DNA of 5,856 nt from CAYVMN01 sp964452575 (GCA_964452575.1 CAYVMN010000242.1:1-5856), one strand, 5' to 3'; shown: positions 1 to 5,856, counted from the stretch's first letter. Made by a program: numbers and translations. Notes: generated from the letters alone by a model not told the origin.

Positions 1-893
1 GTGTCAACCCTGTGCCCCATACCTCTAAATGTCTCCACTGCCTGTTCTACGAGTTCCATGACATCGGGTTCGACCCGGGCATATCCTAAGGTCCGGCTGA
101 AACCGATTCTCGAGGATTTTAGAGGTCTTTCCAGTGTTCTCAAATATGAGCCCTCCGGTTGAGGGAGGGAATCCGGGTCTGCCGGATGATATCCGGCCAC
201 ACAATCCAGATATAGGGCCGCATCGCTCACTGTTCTGCTGAGGGGCCCGAGTACCATGGTGCGGGCCATGTGGAGACTGGGTCCGGGGCCCAGAGGAATT
301 CTTCCGTACGAGGGCTTTAACCCAAAGCACCCGGAATAGGAGGCAGGGATGCGAATTGAGCCTCCGGCATCGGAGCCGGTTGCCAAGGGCACCATACCGG
401 CAGCAACTGCTGCGGCTGAACCCCCGCTGGAGCCCCCGGGCGTACGATCCTTGTTCCAGGGGTTTCGGGTGACCCCGTATAAACGGTTCTTGGTGAAGCC
501 GGTAAAGCCAAATTCCGGGGTATTTGTCTTACCTACCACAATGGCACCGGAGGCCTTTAGGCGGGAGACCTGAATGGAGTCGTCTCCTGCCACATTGTCC
601 TTGTAAGGAATGGAACCAAAACTGGTGACCATCCCTTTCACATCTTCCAGGTCCTTTACACCTATGGGGATACCGGTCAAGGGACCTGGATCTTCACCGC
701 AAGAGATCCTCTTCGCCAATGACCTTGCCTCGTCTAGGGCCTCATCGGTATGAAGAGCGACAAATGCATTGATCTCCGGATTCACCCGATCGATCCTCTC
801 CAGGGTCTCCTCCATCAGTTTTACCGGGGAAAGCCCCCTGGATCGGATCAATCTTGCCAGTTCCATAACAGACAAATAAGATAAGGAGGTCAT
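1..893 (-). CDS. Amidase signature family hydrolase, N-terminal part (cut by left edge)
   Basis: The frame is open from an ATG at 893 to the window edge, giving about 297 residues of a family usually 450-500 long, so the C-terminal third is missing. Amidase signature enzymes hydrolyse C-N amide bonds with a Ser-cisSer-Lys triad. All three are visible: Lys80 in GIPIGVKDLED, Ser155 in PGGSSGGSAAA, and nucleophile Ser179 in GSDAGGSIRIPAS; the 24-residue spacing between the serines is the family norm. The text after the nucleophile (RIPASYSGCFGLKPSYGRIPLGP) fits general amidases better than GatA, which usually reads RQPA and YGRVSRYG, and no gatC or gatB is nearby. The substrate cannot be read from sequence. 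No signal peptide is visible, so it is probably cytoplasmic. A GGTGAT stretch precedes the start by a few bases. It starts 11 bases after the dksA-like stop and is probably cotranscribed with that gene. Confidence 0.9.
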   Translation of the reverse strand, partial: MTSLSYLSVMELARLIRSRGLSPVKLMEETLERIDRVNPEINAFVALHTDEALDEARSLAKRISCGEDPGPLTGIPIGVKDLEDVKGMVTSFGSIPYKDNVAGDDSIQVSRLKASGAIVVGKTNTPEFGFTGFTKNRLYGVTRNPWNKDRTPGGSSGGSAAAVAAGMVPLATGSDAGGSIRIPASYSGCFGLKPSYGRIPLGPGPSLHMARTMVLGPLSRTVSDAALYLDCVAGYHPADPDSLPQPEGSYLRTLERPLKSSRIGFSRTLGYARVEPDVMELVEQAVETFRGMGHRVD

Positions 894-904
894 CGGATCA
901 CCAC

Positions 905-1459
905 TCAGCGGTCTTGTTCTTGGAAGTCATGGGTCTCATCCTCTTCAAGTTCCTCCAGGGGCAATAATTCTACCTCTGAATCGGAAAGGGAATAGTCAAA
1001 ATCATCTATTAGGTCCTCAATCTCGTCAAGCTCTTCTCCCGGCTCTTCCTTGGCAACATCCATACGGGATAAGACCCTTCCCGGGAGGTTTTTCATCCGG
1101 CCAAGCCTTTCCAACTCACGCTGGCAGGAGACGCATAACCTTGCCTCGGGCACAATCATAATCCGTTCCGGCGGAATTGGATCCCCACATTCCTCGCACT
1201 CGAACCATCTTTCGTTATTCGAGATCTTTTGGATCAATTCCTCTAACATCTTCAGCTCTTTCACTTTTTTCTCAATGAGGAGGTAGCTGCTCTGGGCCAA
1301 GATTTCCCTCTGTGCACGGTCAGACTCATCCATGATGCTTTCGCCATAAAGCTGGTCGTTACTCTCCCTCTGGCTCTCCATCAGTCGTCTCAGTGCCTTT
1401 TCAAATTCTATCTTCTTTTGGTTAAGTTGTTCCAAGATTTTTTTGTCCTTGTCTTCCAT
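905..1459 (-). CDS. DksA/TraR-family zinc-finger transcription regulator with acidic C-terminal tail
   Basis: The product is 184 residues from the ATG at 1459, chosen because AAGGAG lies 8 bases upstream; a 17-residue longer GTG start at 1510 lacks a ribosome site. DksA proteins enter the RNA polymerase secondary channel and adjust initiation, often together with ppGpp. Seen here: a charged helical N-terminal half (residues 1-85) compatible with the coiled coil; the tip motif DESDRA at 44-49, matching DxxDxA; and a four-cysteine zinc site at C88, C91, C109 and C112 with the exact CxxC-x17-CxxC spacing of E. coli DksA. The protein then continues about 70 residues beyond the zinc site. Residues 135-184 hold 23 Asp/Glu against two Lys/Arg, which is unusual since E. 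coli DksA is 151 residues in all. It is the first gene of a leftward unit with the amidase. Family membership is firm; orthology to housekeeping dksA is unproven. Confidence 0.9.
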   Translation of the reverse strand: MEDKDKKILEQLNQKKIEFEKALRRLMESQRESNDQLYGESIMDESDRAQREILAQSSYLLIEKKVKELKMLEELIQKISNNERWFECEECGDPIPPERIMIVPEARLCVSCQRELERLGRMKNLPGRVLSRMDVAKEEPGEELDEIEDLIDDFDYSLSDSEVELLPLEELEEDETHDFQEQDR

Positions 1460-1467
1460 TTCGCATA

Positions 1468-1473
1468 CTCCTT
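1468..1473 (-). promoter_or_regulatory. Ribosome binding site of the dksA-like gene
   Basis: On the minus strand this reads AAGGAG, 8 bases before the ATG at 1459. It decides the start in favour of this ATG over the GTG at 1510, which has no such site. Confidence 0.75.
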
Positions 1474-1515
1474 TTCTTGTCCCAAGGTTCTTCCTCTGGC
1501 ATGCTTCCACTACTG

Positions 1516-1553
1516 TGAGATCAGCAGGGACGAGGGTTACGATCTCATAACCC
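1516..1553. repeat. Two interlocked inverted repeats in the leader of the dksA-like gene
   Basis: On the plus strand, TGAGATC (1516-1522) is complementary to GATCTCA (1541-1547), and GGGTTA (1534-1539) is complementary to TAACCC (1548-1553). Both pairs are perfect. They cross: each stem's loop contains one arm of the other, so in RNA they would be alternatives. They fall between the predicted minus-strand promoter and the ribosome site of the dksA-like gene, in its predicted 5' untranslated leader. They could be an RNA switch, operator half-sites, or chance. Confidence 0.45.
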
Positions 1554-1575
1554 GGCCGTCGATGAAAGCGACCGA

Positions 1576-1603
1576 ATGTTATTCATTTTTCTTTATTTGT
1601 CAA
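1576..1603 (-). promoter_or_regulatory. Predicted sigma70-type promoter for the dksA-like gene and amidase
   Basis: On the minus strand a perfect -35 TTGACA (1603-1598) is followed after 16 bases by TAACAT (1581-1576), which matches TATAAT at four of six positions. The region around it is AT-rich compared with the rest of the window. Transcription would start near 1570 and leave a leader of about 110 bases before the ATG at 1459. This is a pattern match only. Confidence 0.55.
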
Positions 1604-1614
1604 TCTTTGTTTTC

Positions 1615-1643
1615 TTGATTAACCATACCTTTTTATCTATACT
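1615..1643 (+). promoter_or_regulatory. Predicted sigma70-type promoter for tmk-holB
   Basis: TTGATT (1615-1620, four of six matches to TTGACA) is followed after an optimal 17-base spacer by TATACT (1638-1643, five of six matches to TATAAT). Transcription would start near 1650, about 95 bases before the tmk start codon. Its -35 is only 11 bases from the -35 of the divergent promoter on the other strand. This is a pattern match only. Confidence 0.55.
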
Positions 1644-1744
1644 TCGGGTCATGCCTGATTCCAGGATAGAAACCCCTGTCTTACCCAGGCCGGATCCTAT
1701 GGACCCGGATTTTCAATTAAGCTGTTGCACTGATTGGGTGGAAG

Positions 1745-2395
1745 TTGTTCATATCTTTTGAAGGTATTGAAGGCTGCGGCAAGTCGACTCAGGCAAGATA
1801 TCTGGCGGATCGACTGAGGGGCCTTGATATTCCGGTACTTTCCACCATGGAACCCGGGGGGACCCTAGTGGGCCAGGATATCAGGCGGATCCTCTTGGAT
1901 CCGCGAAACAAAGACCTATCACCCTTGGCAGAGTTGCTGCTATATGCCTCCGACAGGGCACAGCATGTTCATGAGGTGATCAAGCCCGCATTGGAACAGG
2001 GGAAATGGGTAGTGTGCGACCGTTATTTTGATGCCACCTTAGTCTATCAGGGTCATGCCAGGGGGCAGGAGATGGGCTTGATCAAGACCTTGAACCAAAA
2101 GGCCTCCGGGGGAATCTGTCCGGATATCACCTTCCTCATCGATTGTCCGGTGAGTGTTGGAATCGAGAGGGCACTGAGGCGAAATAAGGCCTTGCCGGAG
2201 GAAGGGCAGGACAGGTTTGAGAGGGAATGTCAGGAGTTCCATGCCTCCGTGAGAGAAGGGTATCTTACTGTAGCCAGGGAGGAGCCCGAGCGTTTCGTAG
2301 TAGTGGATGGTACCCTGGGGGAAAAGAGGCTGGCAACGGTGATATTTGAACATATCCGGCCATTTCTGGTTCCGGAAGATCCCGGGGGGTTCTGA
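1745..2395 (+). CDS. tmk: Thymidylate kinase (dTMP kinase)
   Basis: This enzyme phosphorylates dTMP to dTDP with ATP in the cytoplasm, the step feeding dTTP synthesis. The 216-residue length is normal. Seen: a P-loop at residues 7-14 within FEGIEGCGKSTQ; EPGGT at 36-40; the DRY motif at 92-94 followed by DATLVYQGHARG, part of the nucleotide-substrate pocket; and a LID-like region with EGQDRFERE near 153-161. The start is TTG at 1745: it gives the canonical MFISFEG opening, the frame is closed by a TAA at 1718, and no ATG or GTG lies between. The ribosome site is weak (GGGTGG at 1736-1741, rather close). Oddity: the usual Arg in the TREPGGT motif is Met here (STMEPGGT). It is the first gene of the rightward unit and its stop touches the holB start. 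Confidence 0.97.
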   Translation: MFISFEGIEGCGKSTQARYLADRLRGLDIPVLSTMEPGGTLVGQDIRRILLDPRNKDLSPLAELLLYASDRAQHVHEVIKPALEQGKWVVCDRYFDATLVYQGHARGQEMGLIKTLNQKASGGICPDITFLIDCPVSVGIERALRRNKALPEEGQDRFERECQEFHASVREGYLTVAREEPERFVVVDGTLGEKRLATVIFEHIRPFLVPEDPGGF

Positions 2396-3424
2396 TTGCA
2401 ATTTTCGCAGGTATTGGGGCAGGAAAGGGCCAAGAGGTTCCTGAAGCAGGCCATGTCCAGGGAAAAGATACCTCACGCCTATCTTTTCACAGGGATCTCT
2501 GGTGTTGGAAAAACGAGCATGGCCATGGCCCTGGCAACGGCCCTCAACTGCACGAACCCGGTTGATTACGACGGGTGTGGTCAATGTCTGCCATGCCACC
2601 TAATGATAAGCGGGAACTTCCCTGACTTCGTCTCCATCAGGCCCCAAGGCCAAAGCATTCGGATCGATCAGATGAGGGAGCTCACCCGGGGTTTCGGTTT
2701 TCCGCCGGCATCCGGGAGATATCGGATATGCGTCATTCATCAGGCCGAGACCATGACCGTCGAAGCGGCCAACTCATTTTTGAAGGCCCTTGAGGAACCT
2801 CCACCCGGAAACATACTGATATTGAAGGCCACTGAGCCAATGGATCTATTGCCTACCATTGTTTCCCGATGCCAAAGGGTGCCCTTCCAGCCACTAAAGG
2901 TCAGCGAGATAATGAATTGGCTCGTGGAGAAAAAGGGCCTGAGCAGTGAGACAGCCAAGGCCCTGGCCCTTATTTCCGGAGGAAGTCTTGGGCGGGCCCT
3001 TCAGATGTGCGGCAAGGACTTTCTAGACAGGAGACAGGAGTGGCTCTTGAGGGTTATAAGGCTGGCAGGCCTCTCTAGGGACAATGCCCTTGATGCGGCA
3101 TTCGAGTGGGCCGGGGAAGACCATAAGAAGGCACTGGACATCACTGAGGGCGGTGGGCCGGGGCTGAGAGATATGCTCATAGTCTGGGAGAGCTGGTACC
3201 GGGACCTCTTGCTCCTCAAGGCAGGATGTCGCGAGGAACTGCTCATCAATCAGGATCTCTCACGCAAGTTGAAAAAGACTGCCAAGAATCATAGTATAGA
3301 TAATTTGATCGGTAGTGTTCTAGCCATAGAGCAATCTCAGAGGGATCTTCGCAGGATGCGAAACCCGCAGCTGGTGATGGAGCATATGGTCATGGGCATT
3401 AACGGCCTCGGGAGATTCGGCTGA
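2396..3424 (+). CDS. holB: DNA polymerase III delta' subunit (clamp loader)
   Basis: Delta' is the stator subunit of the clamp loader that opens the beta sliding clamp and places it on primed DNA. The 342-residue product shows an AAA+ fold: Walker A GISGVGKT at 33-40; a zinc module with Cys52, Cys61, Cys64 and Cys67 (CGQCLPC); a degenerate Walker B region (RICVIHQAE near 110-118) followed by ANSFLKALEEPP; and the SRC motif at 157-159, which carries the conserved arginine that acts on a neighbouring ATP site. The C-terminal RNPQLVMEHMV fits the collar region. E. coli delta' has lost a working Walker A but this protein retains it, as many bacteria do. The start is TTG at 2396, immediately after the tmk TGA, with a run of six G (2384-2389) as ribosome site six bases upstream. 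DnaX is the alternative, but it is much longer and the tmk neighbourhood points to holB. Confidence 0.94.
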   Translation: MQFSQVLGQERAKRFLKQAMSREKIPHAYLFTGISGVGKTSMAMALATALNCTNPVDYDGCGQCLPCHLMISGNFPDFVSIRPQGQSIRIDQMRELTRGFGFPPASGRYRICVIHQAETMTVEAANSFLKALEEPPPGNILILKATEPMDLLPTIVSRCQRVPFQPLKVSEIMNWLVEKKGLSSETAKALALISGGSLGRALQMCGKDFLDRRQEWLLRVIRLAGLSRDNALDAAFEWAGEDHKKALDITEGGGPGLRDMLIVWESWYRDLLLLKAGCREELLINQDLSRKLKKTAKNHSIDNLIGSVLAIEQSQRDLRRMRNPQLVMEHMVMGINGLGRFG

Positions 3425-3483
3425 TTGGGGTTTCAAGAAGAAGTCCTGGAATAATTCGGCACACAGCCTTCAGATATAGAGAC

Positions 3484-3529
3484 CTGGGTTGAGCCGTTCA
3501 ACGTTCAGGGTTCTGGGTTGAGGCGTCAA
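3484..3529 (+). repeat. Tandem heptad repeat, plus orientation
   Basis: Four exact-period 7-base units run from 3496 to 3523: GTTCAAC, GTTCAGG, GTTCTGG, GTTGAGG. Overlaying this, CTGGGTTGAG occurs at 3484-3493 and again at 3513-3522, 29 bases apart, and both copies continue similarly to 3501 and 3529 with one substitution and one gap. The tract does not code for anything recognisable. Confidence 0.7.
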
Positions 3530-3534
3530 ATAAT

Positions 3535-3553
3535 TTTCACCCAATGGGTGAAA
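3535..3553. repeat. Perfect short palindrome between holB and ricT
   Basis: TTTCACCC (3535-3542), a three-base AAT centre, then GGGTGAAA (3546-3553): a perfect 8-bp inverted repeat. On the plus strand it is followed by GAGACC with no T-run, and on the minus strand by only a broken AT stretch, so it is not a convincing intrinsic terminator. It could be an operator, an RNA hairpin upstream of ricT, or the centre of the surrounding repeat element. Confidence 0.6.
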
Positions 3554-3608
3554 GAGACCAAGCCCGGCATTGGACTGTAACGTTAAGTAGTGTCAATAGG
3601 TCATAACC

Positions 3609-3629
3609 CTTGAACTCTGAACCTAGAAC
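3609..3629 (-). repeat. Tandem heptad repeat, minus orientation
   Basis: Read on the minus strand, 3629 down to 3609 gives three 7-base units: GTTCTAG, GTTCAGA, GTTCAAG. This is the same family as the units at 3496-3523 but inverted. Minus-strand 3630-3610 matches plus-strand 3509-3529 at 16 of 21 positions, so the two tracts form imperfect inverted repeats about 80 bases apart. Confidence 0.65.
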
Positions 3630-3661
3630 CGATCAGTTTAGGATAGAGAATAAGTTGGGCG

Positions 3662-4501
3662 ATGAACAAGATTGTTGGCATACAATTCAGAAACCATGGA
3701 AAGGTGTATGATTTCGACTCCGGGCACTTTGTCCTCAAGAGGGGGGATAAGGTGGTGGTGGTAACCGAAGAGGGCCCCTCCATAGGTTGTGTGTGCACTG
3801 AGCCGCAAGACAGGGCGGCGGAGAGCCCGAACAGGCCCCTCAAAAAGATCTTTCGGTTGGCCACGAAAGAGGAACTGGAGAGATACGATAAGAATTGTGG
3901 TCTGGAGGAGGATGTCTACAGATACTGCGTGTCGAAGATAAAGGAAAGGTCCATTCCCATGTCCCTTGTCGCTGTGGAAAGACGATTCGACGGTAGCAAG
4001 ATCCTGGTCTATTTTACGGCAGATGGGAGGGTGGACTTCCGGGAACTTGTAAAGGACCTGGTGCAGGAATTCCGGACCAGGATAGAGATGAGGCAGATCG
4101 GTATCCGCCATCAGGCCAAAATGGTTGGGGGGCTGGGGATCTGTGGTCGTCCCTTGTGCTGCGCCTCTTTTCTAAACAATTTTGCGCCGGTAACAATAAA
4201 GATGGCCAAGGAACAGAACCTCTCTCTCAACCCGACCAAGATATCGGGTATGTGCGGCAGGCTGATGTGCTGCCTCACTTACGAGCAGGAATATTATGAG
4301 GAAATCAAGAAGGGTCTCCCTAAGGTCGGCAAAAAGGTCATGACGAGATACGGCGAGACCAAGGTGGTCCGTCAGAATGTCCTAAAGGAGGCCATAACGG
4401 TGATGCTGTCGTCCGGGGATGAGATCGAGATAAAGGCAAGGGAGATCCTGCCTCAGTCTCCTGAGGAGAATCCGGAGAAGAAGAAACAGGGAAGGGAGTA
4501 A
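3662..4501 (+). CDS. ricT: PSP1-domain protein, RicT/YaaT family
   Basis: The 279-residue product matches the PSP1 C-terminal domain family; the best-studied member is B. subtilis RicT (YaaT). There it joins RicA and RicF in an Fe-S complex that affects RNase Y-dependent mRNA processing and the Spo0 phosphorelay. Seen: a beta-rich N-terminal part (residues 1-45), the PSP1 core (about 60-150) with VAVERRFDGSKILVYFTADGR, and two cysteine clusters, C161/C166/C167 in GICGRPLCC and C198/C203/C204 in GMCGRLMCC, suited to iron-sulfur binding. The last 20 residues are charged. The ATG at 3662 is the first start after a TAG at 3644; its ribosome site is weak. The tmk-holB-yaaT-metG order resembles Firmicutes gene order. 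RicA and RicF are not visible here, so the Bacillus role cannot simply be transferred. No predicted promoter of its own was found. Confidence 0.9.
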   Translation: MNKIVGIQFRNHGKVYDFDSGHFVLKRGDKVVVVTEEGPSIGCVCTEPQDRAAESPNRPLKKIFRLATKEELERYDKNCGLEEDVYRYCVSKIKERSIPMSLVAVERRFDGSKILVYFTADGRVDFRELVKDLVQEFRTRIEMRQIGIRHQAKMVGGLGICGRPLCCASFLNNFAPVTIKMAKEQNLSLNPTKISGMCGRLMCCLTYEQEYYEEIKKGLPKVGKKVMTRYGETKVVRQNVLKEAITVMLSSGDEIEIKAREILPQSPEENPEKKKQGRE

Positions 4502-4513
4502 TCACGAAGGAAA

Positions 4514-5856
4514 TTGTCCGAACGATTTTATGTGACAACACCCATATACTATGTAAATGCCGAACCCCACATCGGGCATGCCTATTCAACCATTGTGGCC
4601 GACGTGTTGAACCGGTTTTATCGGCTTGCCGCTTATAGGACCTTCTTTCTCACAGGCACGGATGAGCATGGCGACAAGATCGTGGCTGCTGCGGAGAAAT
4701 TCGGGCAGACCCCGAAAGAGTATGCGGACAGGATCAGCCAGCTCTTCAAGATGCTCTGGCCCAAGCTGAATATTTCCAATGACTATTTTATTCGCACCAC
4801 GGATGAGAACCACAAGAAGACCGTCAGGCTGATCCTCACAAGGGTCAAAGACAATGGGGACATATATTTTAGTGATTATGAAGGCCTTTACTGCCTTGGC
4901 TGTGAGCGTTTTTATACGGAACGAGAACTGGTTGACGGAAGATGCCCGGATCACCGGACGAAACCTCAACTCATAAAAGAGGCCAACTACTTTTTTCGTA
5001 TGAGTAGGTACCAGGACTGGCTAATCGACCACATCCACCAGCATCCAGGTTTTATCCGGCCTGAGAGGTACAGAAACGAGGTCCTCTCCTTTCTCAGGGA
5101 GCCACTGGAAGACCTGTGTATCTCTCGGCCAAAGTCACGGCTCAGCTGGGGGATCACCCTGCCATTTGATGACAATTTTGTCACCTATGTCTGGTTTGAT
5201 GCCCTCATTAACTATATCTCGGCCATAGGGTTCCCCGATGGTGACGGATTTAGGGCATTTTGGCCTGCTGTACAGCATATCATTGCCAAAGATATCCTGA
5301 AACCCCACGGCATATATTGGCCCTGCATGCTCAAGTCGGCTGGCATCGAACCTTATCAGCACCTCAATGTCCATGGTTACTGGAATGTGAATGAGGGCAA
5401 AATGTCCAAGAGCCTCGGAAACGTGGTAAGGCCCCTTGAGCTCGTAGACGTATATGGCCTTGATGCCTTCAGGTATTTTCTGCTGCGCGATATGGTCTTC
5501 GGGCTGGATTCCGAGTTCACCGAGGAGGCCTTGGTGGCAAGGATAAATGCAGACCTAGCAAATGACCTAGGTAATCTGGTAAGCAGAAGCCTGACCATGG
5601 TGGATAACTACTTCAAGGGAGAGTTGCCAAGGCCGGGGGCCTCTGAAAAGGTGGATGAAGACCTTAAGAAGAGCGCCCTTGAGCTGATCGATGGATATGA
5701 GAGACTTATGAAGGAACAGTCCTTCCACAAGGCCCTCATTTCTATATGGGAGGTAATCGGCAATCTGAACAAGTACATTGACGAAACGGCCCCATGGGTC
5801 TTGGCCAAGTCGGACCGGGCCAGGCTGGCAACTGTGATCTTTCATATTGTTGAGTC
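4514..5856 (+). CDS. metG: Methionyl-tRNA synthetase, N-terminal part (cut by right edge)
   Basis: This class I aminoacyl-tRNA synthetase charges tRNA-Met with methionine using ATP, in the cytoplasm. About 447 residues are visible of a family of roughly 500-650; the anticodon-binding part has begun (NADLANDLGNLVSRS) and the end is missing. Seen: FYVTTPIYYVN near the N terminus, the HIGH motif at 19-22, TGTDEHG, and KMSKS at 296-300. The zinc knuckle C127-x2-C130-x13-C144-x2-H147 is the CxxC/CxxH type known from Thermus thermophilus, unlike the longer multi-cysteine insert of E. coli MetG. The start is taken as TTG at 4514, giving MSERFYVTTP; GAAGGA at 4506-4511 is the likely ribosome site, though very close. 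The next candidate, GTG at 4532, would remove the conserved FY. It lies 12 bases after ricT and is probably in the same transcript. Confidence 0.96.
   Translation, partial: MSERFYVTTPIYYVNAEPHIGHAYSTIVADVLNRFYRLAAYRTFFLTGTDEHGDKIVAAAEKFGQTPKEYADRISQLFKMLWPKLNISNDYFIRTTDENHKKTVRLILTRVKDNGDIYFSDYEGLYCLGCERFYTERELVDGRCPDHRTKPQLIKEANYFFRMSRYQDWLIDHIHQHPGFIRPERYRNEVLSFLREPLEDLCISRPKSRLSWGITLPFDDNFVTYVWFDALINYISAIGFPDGDGFRAFWPAVQHIIAKDILKPHGIYWPCMLKSAGIEPYQHLNVHGYWNVNEGKMSKSLGNVVRPLELVDVYGLDAFRYFLLRDMVFGLDSEFTEEALVARINADLANDLGNLVSRSLTMVDNYFKGELPRPGASEKVDEDLKKSALELIDGYERLMKEQSFHKALISIWEVIGNLNKYIDETAPWVLAKSDRARLATVIFHIVE

Noticed and set aside
25..330. Minus-strand open frame of 101 codons overlapping the amidase
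   Set aside because: It lies in a different frame from the amidase, whose frame carries the conserved motifs without interruption across the same bases.
1..893. Amidase as GatA, the glutamyl-tRNA(Gln) amidotransferase subunit A
   Set aside because: The triad fits any amidase signature enzyme, but the sequence after the nucleophile serine is not GatA-like and no gatB or gatC is adjacent.
1460..1510. Longer dksA-like protein from the GTG at 1510
   Set aside because: No ribosome site precedes the GTG, and the added 17 residues would include the strong AAGGAG of the ATG at 1459.
1516..1553. H-type pseudoknot formed by both leader stems together
   Set aside because: There are no bases between the two 3' arms, so a loop could not span the 7-bp stem; alternative hairpins are more plausible.
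1576..1761. Possible small plus-strand gene in the divergent intergenic region
   Set aside because: It overlaps both predicted promoters and the tmk start, has no ribosome site, and its hydrophobic start merely reflects a T-rich tract.
2039..2599. Antisense open frame of 186 codons across tmk and holB
   Set aside because: It opposes two certain genes, shows no recognisable motif, and is Pro/Leu-rich as expected of a shadow frame.
3425..3480. Intrinsic terminator after holB
   Set aside because: No GC-rich hairpin followed by a T-run is present directly after the stop codon.
3610..3644. Promoter for ricT with TTGAAC as -35 and TAGGAT as -10
   Set aside because: The spacer is 23 bases, far from the usual 16-18, and the TTGAAC belongs to the heptad repeats.
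3601..3864. Minus-strand open frames (3601-3864, 3638-4111) overlapping the ricT 5' end
   Set aside because: They are antisense to the firmly identified ricT and have no motif or ribosome site.

Overview
The window looks like ordinary core chromosome from a Gram-negative, probably anaerobic, bacterium of roughly 50% GC. The best guess is Desulfobacterota (former Deltaproteobacteria) or a near neighbour. The reasons are the gene order tmk-holB-PSP1/ricT-metG, a DksA-type protein, heavy use of AGG for arginine, and frequent TTG starts. This placement is an inference from gene content, not from any search.

Left part (1-1459, minus strand): two genes are read leftwards. The first is a DksA/TraR-family zinc-finger regulator of RNA polymerase. 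It keeps the DxxDxA coiled-coil tip and the CxxC-x17-CxxC zinc site, but carries an unusually acidic C-terminal tail. Eleven bases after its stop begins an amidase-signature hydrolase with the full Lys-Ser-Ser triad; it runs off the left edge.

Middle (1460-1744): a 285-bp divergent intergenic region. It holds two well-formed sigma70-like promoters, one per direction, with their -35 elements 11 bp apart. Two interlocked inverted repeats lie in the leader of the dksA-like gene.

Right part (1745-5856, plus strand): thymidylate kinase (tmk), the DNA polymerase III clamp-loader delta' subunit (holB), a PSP1/RicT (YaaT) protein with six cysteines suited to Fe-S binding, and methionyl-tRNA synthetase (metG, cut by the right edge). 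tmk and holB abut exactly and ricT-metG are 12 bases apart. A 237-bp gap between holB and ricT is filled with heptad repeats in inverted arrangement around a perfect short palindrome. Three of these four genes start with TTG.

Together the right-hand genes supply dTDP for DNA synthesis, load the replication clamp, and charge methionine tRNA; the left-hand pair is transcriptional control plus a hydrolase of unknown substrate. I see no phage, transposon, CRISPR, toxin-antitoxin or defence genes. The points most worth a second look are the dksA-like leader, the acidic tail of its product, and the heptad-repeat region before ricT.
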